64,000 nucleotides of DNA from JANNPJ01 sp035474375 (GTDB taxonomy: Bacteria; Actinomycetota; Actinomycetes; Actinomycetales; Kineosporiaceae): positions 1 through 64,000 of the forward strand of contig DATINJ010000288.1 of assembly GCA_035474375.1 (NCBI GenBank), read 5' to 3'. Below the pieces are notes generated by a model. The model was not told the DNA's origin, did no database searches, and saw only the letters and a program-made list of their open reading frames with translations. A program made the translations under genes and the position numbers. This document shows positions 16,617-25,955 of the stretch, in pieces (the stretch's first letter is position 1; each line of letters starts with the position of its first letter).

Positions 16617-17099
16617 TCAGTTACGCCCCTGTAGATGTGCCATGGTTCTCGGCTCCGGGATGGCCTCGAGCACACCCGGCAAGGTTTGCCAGCCGTCCCA
16701 ATCCTGGTTGAGCGTCACCTTCCCATTCTGGAACCGGAGGATGATCCCGTCCACGGTGTAGTCGGCGACGATGACCCCGCGCGCACCGTCGACGGCGGCG
16801 AGCGTTTGGGCGAGCCGCATCATGCTCTGCGCCACCGGGCTGTCGACCAGTTGCTCGTCCACCGGATCGGTGAAGACCAGGGTGAGGTTGCTGTCCAGGC
16901 CGTAGAGGTCGGTGACGGCTCGCCGGTCGACGTCGTCGGGCAGGAATCCGTAGATCAGAAACTGGGCTGTGTTGATCTCGGGAGCACCCTCTGGCCCCTG
17001 GCTCACCGGTACACCGAGTGCGGTAGCCATCCGGGTGATGGCCTCGGTCTCCGGATCGGCAAAGGGGAGGTAGGCAAGAAGTTTGTACTCTTCCGCCAC
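16617..17099 (-). CDS. 160-residue protein of unknown function
   Basis: I do not recognise this family. The predicted protein is 160 residues, soluble and acidic, with alternating strand-like segments (LLAYLPFAD, FLIYGFLPD, LTLVFTDPVDEQL, GVIVADYTVDGIILRF) as in a compact alpha/beta domain, and a tail with WDGWQTLPGVLEAIPEPRT. The GTG at 17097-17099 is chosen because a strong AGGAGG lies 8 bases upstream; the longer open frame before it would be rich in basic low-quality sequence. It is the first gene of a two-gene operon with the beta-helix membrane protein and runs divergently from recC. An accessory or immunity-like partner role is conceivable but unsupported. Confidence 0.65.
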   Translation of the reverse strand: MAEEYKLLAYLPFADPETEAITRMATALGVPVSQGPEGAPEINTAQFLIYGFLPDDVDRRAVTDLYGLDSNLTLVFTDPVDEQLVDSPVAQSMMRLAQTLAAVDGARGVIVADYTVDGIILRFQNGKVTLNQDWDGWQTLPGVLEAIPEPRTMAHLQGRN

Positions 17100-17261
17100 A
17101 ATCGTCACCTCCTGAAACTCGATGCTCAGAAACTTAGCCGAACCAGACTTCTCAGGCGATAAGGGCGGGCTCGCAGCAGGCGATCCCCCGACCGTGATCT
17201 CGGCACGCCCGGGATATGGCTTTAGGCGGGTCCTGGCGGTTGAGCGCGGTATGAAGAGGGG

Positions 17262-20200
17262 GTGCTGCATCTTCACCGCGCGGAGCGGTCCGATCGGCTG
17301 GTTGAGGCCCTGGGTGAAGTGCTCGCCGTCCCGCTCGCTGACCCGTTCACCGCGGAGGTCATCGCCGTCCCGGCCAAAGGCGTCGAGCGCTGGCTCAGCC
17401 AGCAACTCTCCAGCGTTCTGGGCACTGGGCCGGCGGGCGCCGAAGGAGTCAGCGCGAACCTCGCCTTTCCCAGCCCGGACCGGCTCGTCGCGCAGGCGAT
17501 CCAGGCGGTCGCCGGCCGCAACCCGGACGACGACCCGTGGGCCGCGGCCCGGGTGTTATGGACGACGCTGGCGGTTGTCGACGACTGCGTGCAGGAACCC
17601 TGGTGCGGCGTCCTCGCAGCTCACCTGGGTACTGGGCACGACGATCATCGTCGCGGACGGCGCTGGGCGACCGCGGCGATGCTGGCCAACCGCTTCACCG
17701 CTTACGGAGCCGAACGCCCCCAGATGCTCCTCGACTGGGCCCACCAGCGGGACACCGACGGGACCGGCACGGCCCTGCCCGACCACCTGCGCTGGCAAGC
17801 CGAACTCTGGCGGCGGCTGCGTGCCCGGATCGGCACCGAGAGTGCCGCCGAGCGGCTGGCCGCCGTCTGTGCCGCGCTGCGCGCCGAACCCGATCGCAGC
17901 GATCTGCCACCACGAATCTCGATCTTCGGTCCGACCCGGCTGAGCACCGAACAACTCACCGTGATCGACGCGCTGGCCGCCGGTCGCGACGTCCACCTGT
18001 GGCTACCGCATCCCAGCCCGCGGATGTGGGACTGGCTGCGCGCCGCCGCCCCGGCGTTGCGCCGCAAGGACGACATCACCGGGCTCTCGGTGACCAATCC
18101 GCTGCTGGCCAGCCTCGCCCGAGACACCCGCGAGCTGCAGCAACGGCTGCTGCCCTTGGCCGCGAACGGCACGGATACCCATCACCCGGTCGGCCCGGCC
18201 CACCCAGCGGGCCCGACCGCTTCGGGTCCAGCCGCTCCGGGTCCAGCCGCTCCGGGTCCGGCCGCTCCGAGCTCAGCCGCTGCGGGCTCGCTGCTCGCGC
18301 AGCTCCAGGATGCGGTCCGGGACGACCGGAGCCCGACCCGGACGGCGAGTGCGGACGCGACCGTCCAGGTGCACGCCTGCCACGGCCCGGCCCGCCAGGT
18401 CGAGGTCCTCAGAGAGGCCCTGCTGCACGCCTTTGCCGACGATCCGACGCTGGAACCGCGCGACGTCCTGGTGATGTGCCCGGACGTCGAGACCTACGCA
18501 CCGCTGATCCGAGCCAGCTTCGGCCAAGGTGCGGCCGCCGGGGTGAGCGGGCACCCGGGGCACCAGCTGCGGGTCCGGCTGGCCGACCGGTCGCTGGCCC
18601 AGACCAACCCGTTGCTGGACAGCATCACCACCATGCTTGGGTTGGCCGGTGATCGGGTCACCGCCAGCCAGGTGCTCGATCTGGCCGCCACCGCACCCGT
18701 GCGTCACCGGTTCGAGTTCGACGACGACGACCTGGAACAACTGCGCACCTGGGCGGCACAGTCCGGCGTCCGCTGGGGAATCAGCGCTCAGCAACGGCGG
18801 GCCTACGGGCTCGAGCAGATCCAGCAGAACACCTGGCTGACCGGCCTCGATCGGCTACTGCTCGGGGTCGCAGCGGACGAGACCGAGCTCAACTGGCTGG
18901 GCCGGGCACTGCCACTGGACGACGTCGACAGCACCGACGTGCACCTGGCCGGTCGACTCAGCGAACTGATCGACCGGTTGTGGTCCGTGCTGGCCTCGTT
19001 GCAGGGCCCGCACCCGGCGGCCGAGTGGGCGCTGCGGCTCAACCGCGGCCTGGAACTACTCACCGACGTCCGCGAGCGCGACGCCTGGCAGTTGTCCCAG
19101 GCGCAACGGGAGCTGTCCGAGGCGGTCGAGCACGCCGGGTCGGCACCGCTGCAGTTGGCCGACGTCCGGGCGATGCTCACCGATCGGCTGGCCGGGCGCC
19201 CGACCCGGGCCAACTTCCGCACCGGCGAGCTGACCGTGGCCACCCTGGTACCGATGCGCTCGGTGCCACACCGAGTGGTGGCCCTGCTCGGCCTGGACGA
19301 CGACGTCTTTCCCCGCGCGGCGGGGGTGGACGGCGACGACATCCTGGCGGTCGATCCCTGCATCGGCGAGCGGGATCGGCGCAGCGAGGACCGGCAGTTG
19401 CTGCTGGACGCCGTGATGTCGGCGAGCGAGCGGCTGATCGTGCTCTACACCGGGGCGGATCCGGTCACCGGAACCACCCGGCCACCGGCCGTTCCGCTCG
19501 GCGAACTGCTGGATGTGATCACCGTGCTGAGCGCCGCCGACATCGTGAAACGGCACCCGCTGCAACCCTTTGCCCCCCGCAACGTGGACGCCGTGGAGCC
19601 GTTCAGTTTCGATCTCGCCGCGCTGCGGGGCGCTCGGGCAGCAGTCGGTCAGCAGCATGCGGATCCACCCCTGCTGGCGGTGCCGTTGCCGCCGGTGGAC
19701 CTCGCCGGAGTTGATCTGGCCGACTTGATCGCCTTTGTTCAGCACCCGGTACAGGGCTTCCTGCGGCAACGGCTGCTGGTTCGGATCCCGAGCGCGCAGA
19801 CCGAGCTGCGCGATCGGTTGGACCCGGAACTCGACGGCCTGGCCACCTGGGACATCGGCGAACGGCTGCTCACCGCCCGGCTGCGCGGCGTCAACGCCGG
19901 GGCCTTCCGGGATGCCGAGCTACGCCGGGGAACGCTGCCTCCGCTGCGGCTGGGCCAGCGCGTCCTGGACGACCTGGAACTCAATATCGATGCGCTGGTG
20001 CAGGCGTGCCTTCCGGTGCATGCCGGGCCGGTCAGCACCGTAGACGTCGATCTCGATCTGGGCAACGGACGGCGGTTGAGCGGCACGGTGACCGGCGTCC
20101 ATTCCGGGGTGCTGGCGAGTTCCTCGTACTCCTCGCTGGCGGGCAAGCATCGAATCGCTGCCTGGGTGCGGCTGCTCGCGATCGCTGCCAGCCACCCCGA

Positions 20201-20627
20201 GCGCTCCTGGCAGGCGCTGACGACCGGGCGAGGGGCGTTCGGGCGGACCCGGCGCTCCACCCTGGACTCGCCCACCGACCCGCTCGCCGTCCTGAAGGAG
20301 TTGGTCGCCCTGCGAGACCAAGGGCTTTGCGAGCCGTTGCCACTGATCGCCGGAGCCAGCACCGCGTACGCCGAGCGGCGCAGTTCCGGCTCGACCATCG
20401 AGGAGGCGAGCGCGGCCGCGGCCAAGGCGTGGAACGATCGATTCGGCGACAACACCGACCGGCATCTGATCTACGTCTACGGCCAGACCCCGCGGTTCGA
20501 GCCCTTGCTGGCGGCCAGGCCCACCTCGAGCGAGGCCGGCTGGTACGACGAGCCCAGCCGGTTCGGTGTCCTGGCCCGGCGGTTGTGGACGCCGCTGCTG
20601 GCGCACGAGCAGGTGGGGCAGCCGTGA
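17262..20627 (+). CDS. recC: RecC subunit of exonuclease V
   Basis: A 1121-residue RecC-like protein, the Chi-scanning subunit of RecBCD. Recognisable parts are the N-terminal PAKGVERWLSQQLS segment, FSLSSLP-region equivalent RISIFGPTRLS (near residue 215), the VPMRSVPHRVVALLGLDDDVFPR segment (near 655) and RDRRSEDRQLLLDAV, all typical of actinobacterial RecC. A Pro/Ala linker (residues 319-338) encoded by 15-bp tandem repeats separates the first lobe. The GTG at 17262 follows GAAGAGGG. The stop overlaps the recB start (GTGA). The length matches E. coli RecC (1122). Confidence 0.9.
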   Translation: MLHLHRAERSDRLVEALGEVLAVPLADPFTAEVIAVPAKGVERWLSQQLSSVLGTGPAGAEGVSANLAFPSPDRLVAQAIQAVAGRNPDDDPWAAARVLWTTLAVVDDCVQEPWCGVLAAHLGTGHDDHRRGRRWATAAMLANRFTAYGAERPQMLLDWAHQRDTDGTGTALPDHLRWQAELWRRLRARIGTESAAERLAAVCAALRAEPDRSDLPPRISIFGPTRLSTEQLTVIDALAAGRDVHLWLPHPSPRMWDWLRAAAPALRRKDDITGLSVTNPLLASLARDTRELQQRLLPLAANGTDTHHPVGPAHPAGPTASGPAAPGPAAPGPAAPSSAAAGSLLAQLQDAVRDDRSPTRTASADATVQVHACHGPARQVEVLREALLHAFADDPTLEPRDVLVMCPDVETYAPLIRASFGQGAAAGVSGHPGHQLRVRLADRSLAQTNPLLDSITTMLGLAGDRVTASQVLDLAATAPVRHRFEFDDDDLEQLRTWAAQSGVRWGISAQQRRAYGLEQIQQNTWLTGLDRLLLGVAADETELNWLGRALPLDDVDSTDVHLAGRLSELIDRLWSVLASLQGPHPAAEWALRLNRGLELLTDVRERDAWQLSQAQRELSEAVEHAGSAPLQLADVRAMLTDRLAGRPTRANFRTGELTVATLVPMRSVPHRVVALLGLDDDVFPRAAGVDGDDILAVDPCIGERDRRSEDRQLLLDAVMSASERLIVLYTGADPVTGTTRPPAVPLGELLDVITVLSAADIVKRHPLQPFAPRNVDAVEPFSFDLAALRGARAAVGQQHADPPLLAVPLPPVDLAGVDLADLIAFVQHPVQGFLRQRLLVRIPSAQTELRDRLDPELDGLATWDIGERLLTARLRGVNAGAFRDAELRRGTLPPLRLGQRVLDDLELNIDALVQACLPVHAGPVSTVDVDLDLGNGRRLSGTVTGVHSGVLASSSYSSLAGKHRIAAWVRLLAIAASHPERSWQALTTGRGAFGRTRRSTLDSPTDPLAVLKELVALRDQGLCEPLPLIAGASTAYAERRSSGSTIEEASAAAAKAWNDRFGDNTDRHLIYVYGQTPRFEPLLAARPTSSEAGWYDEPSRFGVLARRLWTPLLAHEQVGQP
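18216..18275 (+). repeat. 15-bp tandem repeat in recC encoding a Pro/Ala linker
   Basis: Four units of about GCCGCTCCGGGTCCA (18216, 18231, 18246, 18261) encode TASGP-AAPGP-AAPGP-AAPSS. Units 2 and 3 differ by one base. Slippage should keep the frame, so linker length may vary between strains. Confidence 0.8.
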
Positions 20628-23600
20628 GTTTCGATCTGCTCGGCCCGCTGCCGGACGGAACCGTCGTGCTGGAGGCCAGCGCCGGGACCGGCAAGACGTA
20701 CGCCATTGCCGCCTTGGCAACCAGGTATGTTGCCGAGGCCAACATTCCGCTGTCGCAGTTGATGCTGGTCACCTTCGGCCGGGCCGCCACCCAGGAGTTG
20801 CGCGAGCGCACCCGGCAACGGCTGGCCTCGGCCGCCCGCGGCCTGAACGACTTCGCCGCAGCCCGGTTGAGCAGCGACGACGTTCTACGGCACCTGGCCA
20901 CCGGCAGCGACGAGGACGTGGCCGAACGACGTCGCCGGCTGATGGTTGCCTTGTCTGACTTCGACGCGGCAACGATCACCACGACGCACAGCTTCTGCCA
21001 GCGGATGCTCGACGGGCTGGGCATTGCCGGGGACCGCGAGCCTGGTGCGCGGATCGTCGAGACCGTCGACGACGTCGTCACCGAGGTCGCCGCCGATCTG
21101 TATCTGCAGTCCTACGCCGGGCACGCCGGACCGGCACCGCACCTGTCACCGGCCGCCGCGGTGGAGATCGCCCGGGAGGCGGTGTCCGATCGGCAGGCTC
21201 AGCTGGCGCCGTCCGATCAGCCGTTGGAGACCGAGGTCGGCCAGCGGGTGGCGCTGGCGACGGCGGCCCGAGTAGAGGTGGACCGGCGTAAACGGGCGGC
21301 CGGGGTCCGCGATTTCGATGATCTGCTGATCCTGCTGCGCGATGCGCTGGCGCATCCGGAGCACGGCGCGGAAAGCTGCGCCCGGGTACGAGAGCGGTAC
21401 CGCGTCGTCCTGGTGGACGAGTTTCAAGACACCGACCCGGTGCAGTGGGAGGTACTGCGGCGGGCTTTCGCCGGGCAGACCACGCTGGTCCTGATCGGCG
21501 ACCCCAAGCAGGCGATCTATGCGTTCCGGGGAGCCGAGGTGCTGAGCTATCTGGACGCCGTCCGGCTCGCCGACCGACACGAGACCCTGGGCACGAACTG
21601 GCGCAGCGACGCGGGCCTGCTGCGCGCCCTGGAACACCTGTACGGCGGCGCTGCGCTCGGGCACCCCGACATCGTGGTGCACCCGGTGGCCGCCGCGACC
21701 GCCGACACCCGCCTAACCATGCCTGAACGCCGGGCAAGCGTGCATGATCACGGGGAGAATGGCGGGGACGAGCGCCGGGCAAGTGTGCATGATCACGGGG
21801 AGGATGGCGGGTGGGCGCCGCTGCGGGTGCGGTGGCTGGATCGCAGCGGGTCGGGACCGCTGGGCAAGACCGGGTTTCCGGTGGTCGGGGCGTTGCGCGA
21901 ACGGGTCGCCGCGGACCTGGCCGACGAACTGGTCCAGTTGCTCACCAGCGGAGCGCAATTGGCTGGCGCACCGGTGCAACCCGGTGATGTCGCTGTCCTG
22001 GTTCGCAACCGGCGTCACGTCGAAGCCGTCCGTCAGGCTCTGGACGCGGCCGGAATCCCCTCCGTTGTCGCGGGATCGACCAGCGTGTTCGAGACTCCGG
22101 CGGCGACCGAGTGGCTGTGGTTCCTGCACGCCTTGGAGCAGCCGCAACGCATTGGCCCGGTCCGGCTGGCCGCGCTCAGCTCGCTGGTCGGGCGCACCGC
22201 CGACACCTTGGACGACCGCGCTACCACCGAGACCAGCTTGCTGCTCAGGGAACTCGGGCGACTGTTCGACGAGGCGGGATTCGCCGCCGGGTTCGAGCGG
22301 TTGGCCGCCCGCACCGACCTCGACGCCCGATTGCTGTCTCGAACCGGTGGTGAACGGCGGTTGACCGACCTGCGGCACGTCGCCCAGTTGCTGAACCGGG
22401 CTGCCGTCGAGGAGTCGCTCGGGCTCACCGCCCTGGTCGGGTGGCTGACCGAACGGATCGCCGATCCGGCCGCAGGTAGCGCCGCCGACCGCAGCCGGCG
22501 GCTGGAGAGCGATGCCGCGGCCGTCCACATCGTCACCGTGCACACCAGCAAGGGACTCGAATTCCCGATCACTTACGTGCCTTTCGGCTGGGACGGCGCG
22601 AAGAACCCGAACCCGAGCAGCTTGCTGCTGCACGATCGGGACGGTCGGCGGATTCGAGACATCGGCGGCAAGCAGAGCCCTGGCTACGGGCTGCGCAAGT
22701 CGCAGAGCGAACTGGAGGAGGCCGGGGAAGAGCTGCGGCTGCTCTATGTCGCGCTGACCCGGGCCCAGTCGCAGGTAGTGCTCTGGTGGGCGCCGAGCGC
22801 CGGCACCAGCGGGTCGCCGCTACACCGGCTCCTCTTCGGTCGAACTCCAGAGGACGTCGAACCTGCTCTGCGGCAATCTGTTCCGGCCGACAGCCGACTC
22901 GGCGACCGGTTCGCGGGGTGGGCCACGGCCGACGAGGTGAGCGTGCAGCAGGTGGGCGCGGCGCGGGGATTGCGCTGGACGCCCCCGACCGACAATCCAC
23001 CGGCGTTGGACGTCGCCCGGTTCCACCGGTCGATCGACTTGCTTTGGCGGCGGACCTCGTATTCCGCCCTGACCGCGGCGGCCCATGCCGGCTCGGGGAT
23101 CGGGACCAGCGACTCCGGGATCGGCAGCTCGGAGGTCACCGGCGGGCTCGACGGCGCGGGGGTGGGTAGCGAACCGGAGCAACCGATCATGGACGACGAA
23201 CCCGCCCAGCGGTCGATGGTGGACGCCGTGGCAGGCGGCGCGCCGTCCACCATGAATGCCCTGCCGAGCGGTCCGGTCTTCGGGACGCTGGTACACGAGG
23301 TGTTCGAGCTGGTCGACACGGCGGCACCGGTCTTCGAGGACGAACTGCGGCGGCGGTGCGAGGAGGTGGTGGCTCTGCGACTGTCGAGCATCGACCCGAC
23401 CGAGCTGGCCGCCGCGCTCCTGCCGGTGTTCCGAACCCCGCTGCGGCTGGCCGGGGAGGGCTCCCCGGCCGAAGAACTGGCGCCGACGTTGGCCGCGATT
23501 TTGCCCCACAACCGGCTCGCCGAGCTAGATTTCGAGATGCCGCTGGCGGGCGGCGACCAACCGGGCGCTGATCAGGTCATGCTGACCCACGTCGCTGCCC

Positions 23601-24064
23601 TGCTGCGCAAGCACCTGAGTGACGACGACCCGCTCGCCGGATACCCGGATCTACTGGACCAGGTCGAGGCTCCACCGTTGCGCGGCTTCCTCAGCGGCAG
23701 CATCGACGCCGTCCTGCGCCTTCCCGGTCCGCGCTACGTCGTCGTCGACTACAAGACCAACCGGTTGGGTCGCGGCGACCTGACCGTGCTGAACTACACC
23801 CGCGACGCGCTGGTCGAGGAGATGCTGCACGCCCACTATCCGCTCCAGGCGCTGCTCTACGGCGTCGCGCTGCATCGCTATCTGCGCTGGCGGCAGCCGG
23901 GATACGACCCGGCGCAGCACCTCGGCCCGATCGCGTACTTGTTCGTCCGCGGCATGGTCGGGCCGCAAACACCGCCCGGCTGCGGGGTTTTCGATTGGCA
24001 GCCACCGGTGGCGCTGATCCCGGCACTATCCGACCTGCTGGCCGGGACGGGGGCACCGGCATGA
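20624..24064 (+). CDS. recB: RecB helicase-nuclease subunit of exonuclease V
   Basis: A 1146-residue UvrD/Rep-family helicase with a C-terminal nuclease. Walker A is EASAGTGKTYAIA (near residue 16), motif II VLVDEFQDTDPVQ (near 263), motif IV/V VHIVTVHTSKGLEFPITYVPF and motif VI LLYVALTRAQSQV. The nuclease domain has GSIDAVLRLPGPRYVVVDYKTN, with the catalytic D1042 and K1044. In the helicase part residues 368-397 are two 15-residue tandem repeats (ERRASVHDHGE...) encoded by DNA related to the family A palindrome; this looks like an in-frame insertion. The GTG overlaps the recC stop, and the stop overlaps recD (ATGA). Confidence 0.93.
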   Translation: MSFDLLGPLPDGTVVLEASAGTGKTYAIAALATRYVAEANIPLSQLMLVTFGRAATQELRERTRQRLASAARGLNDFAAARLSSDDVLRHLATGSDEDVAERRRRLMVALSDFDAATITTTHSFCQRMLDGLGIAGDREPGARIVETVDDVVTEVAADLYLQSYAGHAGPAPHLSPAAAVEIAREAVSDRQAQLAPSDQPLETEVGQRVALATAARVEVDRRKRAAGVRDFDDLLILLRDALAHPEHGAESCARVRERYRVVLVDEFQDTDPVQWEVLRRAFAGQTTLVLIGDPKQAIYAFRGAEVLSYLDAVRLADRHETLGTNWRSDAGLLRALEHLYGGAALGHPDIVVHPVAAATADTRLTMPERRASVHDHGENGGDERRASVHDHGEDGGWAPLRVRWLDRSGSGPLGKTGFPVVGALRERVAADLADELVQLLTSGAQLAGAPVQPGDVAVLVRNRRHVEAVRQALDAAGIPSVVAGSTSVFETPAATEWLWFLHALEQPQRIGPVRLAALSSLVGRTADTLDDRATTETSLLLRELGRLFDEAGFAAGFERLAARTDLDARLLSRTGGERRLTDLRHVAQLLNRAAVEESLGLTALVGWLTERIADPAAGSAADRSRRLESDAAAVHIVTVHTSKGLEFPITYVPFGWDGAKNPNPSSLLLHDRDGRRIRDIGGKQSPGYGLRKSQSELEEAGEELRLLYVALTRAQSQVVLWWAPSAGTSGSPLHRLLFGRTPEDVEPALRQSVPADSRLGDRFAGWATADEVSVQQVGAARGLRWTPPTDNPPALDVARFHRSIDLLWRRTSYSALTAAAHAGSGIGTSDSGIGSSEVTGGLDGAGVGSEPEQPIMDDEPAQRSMVDAVAGGAPSTMNALPSGPVFGTLVHEVFELVDTAAPVFEDELRRRCEEVVALRLSSIDPTELAAALLPVFRTPLRLAGEGSPAEELAPTLAAILPHNRLAELDFEMPLAGGDQPGADQVMLTHVAALLRKHLSDDDPLAGYPDLLDQVEAPPLRGFLSGSIDAVLRLPGPRYVVVDYKTNRLGRGDLTVLNYTRDALVEEMLHAHYPLQALLYGVALHRYLRWRQPGYDPAQHLGPIAYLFVRGMVGPQTPPGCGVFDWQPPVALIPALSDLLAGTGAPA
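21725..21814 (+). repeat. 45-bp in-frame tandem repeat in recB, related to family A palindromes
   Basis: Two 45-bp units (21725-21769 and 21770-21814) differ at a few positions. Each contains GGGCAAGCGTGCATGATCAC or a one-base variant, matching one arm of the family A hairpin (GGGCAACCGTGCATGATCAC at 49173-49192). They add 30 residues to RecB without breaking the frame. Confidence 0.8.
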
Positions 24065-25920
24065 CCTCAGCCCGATTGGTGCAGCGCGCGAAGGGTCTGC
24101 TGAAGGTCTTCAATGTGGCGGGCGTGCTGGAGGCGGCGGACGTCCAGGTCGCGATCCGGCTCGGCACGCTCGGCGGCGAGCCGGCGGAGTCGGTGCTGTT
24201 GGCCGCGGCGCTCACGGTCCGGGCGGTGCGGCTGGGATCGGTCTGCGTCGACCTGGCCCGGTTGAGCGAGGTCGCCGTCGATGATCCGGAGGTGATCCTC
24301 ACCGATCTGCCCTGGCCTGATCCGATCGCGTTGGAAGCCGCGCTGCGAGCCAGTCCGCTGGTGAACGCACCGGTCAACGGTCGGCTGACGCCGCTTCGGC
24401 TGGTGGATACGGACAGCGCGACCCTGCTCTATCTGGACCGGTACTGGCGGCAGGAACAGATCATCCGGGCCGCGCTCGCCGAGCGGGATCTGACCCGCCC
24501 GCCCGTCACGGCCACCGATCGGCTGGCCGAGCGGCTGGCGAAGCTGTTCCCCGGGCCGGCCCCGGACCGGCAGCGGATCGGGGCGGCACTGGCCGCGACC
24601 CGGTGGACGACGGTACTGGCCGGCGGGCCGGGAACCGGCAAGACCCACACCGTGGCGCGGGTGCTGAAACTGCTTGAGCGGCTGGACCAACCGAGCCTGC
24701 GGATTGCCCTGGCGGCGCCCACCGGGAAGGCTGCGGCCCGGCTGCAGGAGGCGGTCCGCGAGCAGGCGGGGGAACTCGAGCTACCGGAGCTGTCGGCGAT
24801 GACGTTGCACCGGCTGCTCGGGTGGCGACCGAACAGCACCACCCGGTTCAAGCATGACGCCGGCAATCACCTGCCGTACGACGTCGTCGTCCTGGACGAG
24901 AGCTCGATGGTGTCGCTGACCATGATGGCCCGGCTGCTGGAGGCCCTGCGCCCGCAGACCCGGTTGATCCTGGTCGGCGACCCGGACCAGTTGACGTCGG
25001 TGGACGCCGGTGCCGTGCTCGGTGACCTGGTCGCCCGCCCGGTCACCGCCGAGGTCGACGAGGCACTGGTGCAGCTGGTCGGCGCGGACCTGGACCTCAT
25101 CGACAGCCTTGACAGCGCGGTCCCGGCCGACGATCTGGGCGAAGCGGCGCTGAGCGAGGCCGAGCGCTCCCGGCTCGGAGCCGGGATCGTCCGGCTGAGC
25201 CGAGGCCGGCGGTTCGGTGGCGCGATCGCCGAACTTGCCGTCGCCGTCCGTACCGGGGATGCCGACCGGGCACTCGAGCTGCTGCATGCCGGTGGACCGT
25301 TGTCGCTCACCGCACCGGGTTCCATCGGTGCGGTGCAGGCGGACCTGATTCGCGCCGATTCGGCGGTCCGAGCGGCCGCCTCGGCCGGCGACATCCGCAC
25401 CGCCCTGGCGCATCTGGAAGACCACCGGTTGCTGTGCGCCCACCGCGAAGGGCCGTTCGGCGTCCGGGAATGGGATCGGCTGGCGTCCGGCTGGGTATCG
25501 GCGCCGTTCGACGAGTGGTACCCGGGGCAGCCGCTCCTGGTCACCGCGAACGATTACGAGGCAAAGGTTTACAACGGCGACACCGGTGTCGTGGTGGCGC
25601 TGGACGGGGCGCTGGTTGCGGCGTTCGGTCAGGGCGATGCGCCGGTGCTGCTGCCCCCGACCCTGCTGGCCTCGATCGAAACCGTGCACGCGATGACGAT
25701 CCACCGCAGCCAGGGCAGCCAGTACGACACCGTTTCAGTGGTGCTGCCGCCGGTCGAATCCTCGCTCCTGACCCGGGAATTGCTGTACACGGCGGTCACC
25801 CGGGCCCGTAAGCAGGTCCGATTGCTGGGCACCGACGAGGCGTTTCGCGCCGGGGTGAACCGGCGAGTGCTGCGCGCCAGCGGACTGCAGCGCCAGGTCC
25901 GGGCCGTCTCCGGGGCCTGA
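24061..25920 (+). CDS. recD: RecD helicase subunit of exonuclease V
   Basis: A 619-residue superfamily 1B helicase, the 5'-3' motor of RecBCD. Walker A is LAGGPGTGKTHTVARVL with K194, the motif Ia segment is AAPTGKAAARLQEA, Walker B is VVVLDESSMVSLTMMARLL, motif III LILVGDPDQLTSVDAGAVL, and near the C-terminus MTIHRSQGSQYDTVSVVLP and LLYTAVTRARKQV are motifs V-VI. Length is close to E. coli RecD (608). ATG 24061 overlaps the recB stop. The order recC-recB-recD with coupled starts is typical of actinobacteria that use RecBCD. An 11-bp perfect hairpin follows the stop. Confidence 0.93.
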   Translation: MTSARLVQRAKGLLKVFNVAGVLEAADVQVAIRLGTLGGEPAESVLLAAALTVRAVRLGSVCVDLARLSEVAVDDPEVILTDLPWPDPIALEAALRASPLVNAPVNGRLTPLRLVDTDSATLLYLDRYWRQEQIIRAALAERDLTRPPVTATDRLAERLAKLFPGPAPDRQRIGAALAATRWTTVLAGGPGTGKTHTVARVLKLLERLDQPSLRIALAAPTGKAAARLQEAVREQAGELELPELSAMTLHRLLGWRPNSTTRFKHDAGNHLPYDVVVLDESSMVSLTMMARLLEALRPQTRLILVGDPDQLTSVDAGAVLGDLVARPVTAEVDEALVQLVGADLDLIDSLDSAVPADDLGEAALSEAERSRLGAGIVRLSRGRRFGGAIAELAVAVRTGDADRALELLHAGGPLSLTAPGSIGAVQADLIRADSAVRAAASAGDIRTALAHLEDHRLLCAHREGPFGVREWDRLASGWVSAPFDEWYPGQPLLVTANDYEAKVYNGDTGVVVALDGALVAAFGQGDAPVLLPPTLLASIETVHAMTIHRSQGSQYDTVSVVLPPVESSLLTRELLYTAVTRARKQVRLLGTDEAFRAGVNRRVLRASGLQRQVRAVSGA

Positions 25921-25923
25921 CTC

Positions 25924-25955
25924 AGAGCCTGTTTCGGACTTCCAAAACAGGCTCT
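25924..25955. terminator. bidirectional hairpin terminator between recD and tetR
   Basis: AGAGCCTGTTT (25924-25934) and AAACAGGCTCT (25945-25955) are perfect arms around a 10-base loop. The arms carry short T and A runs, so it can act in both directions between the convergent recD (stop 25920) and TetR gene (stop 25955-25957). Confidence 0.8.
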
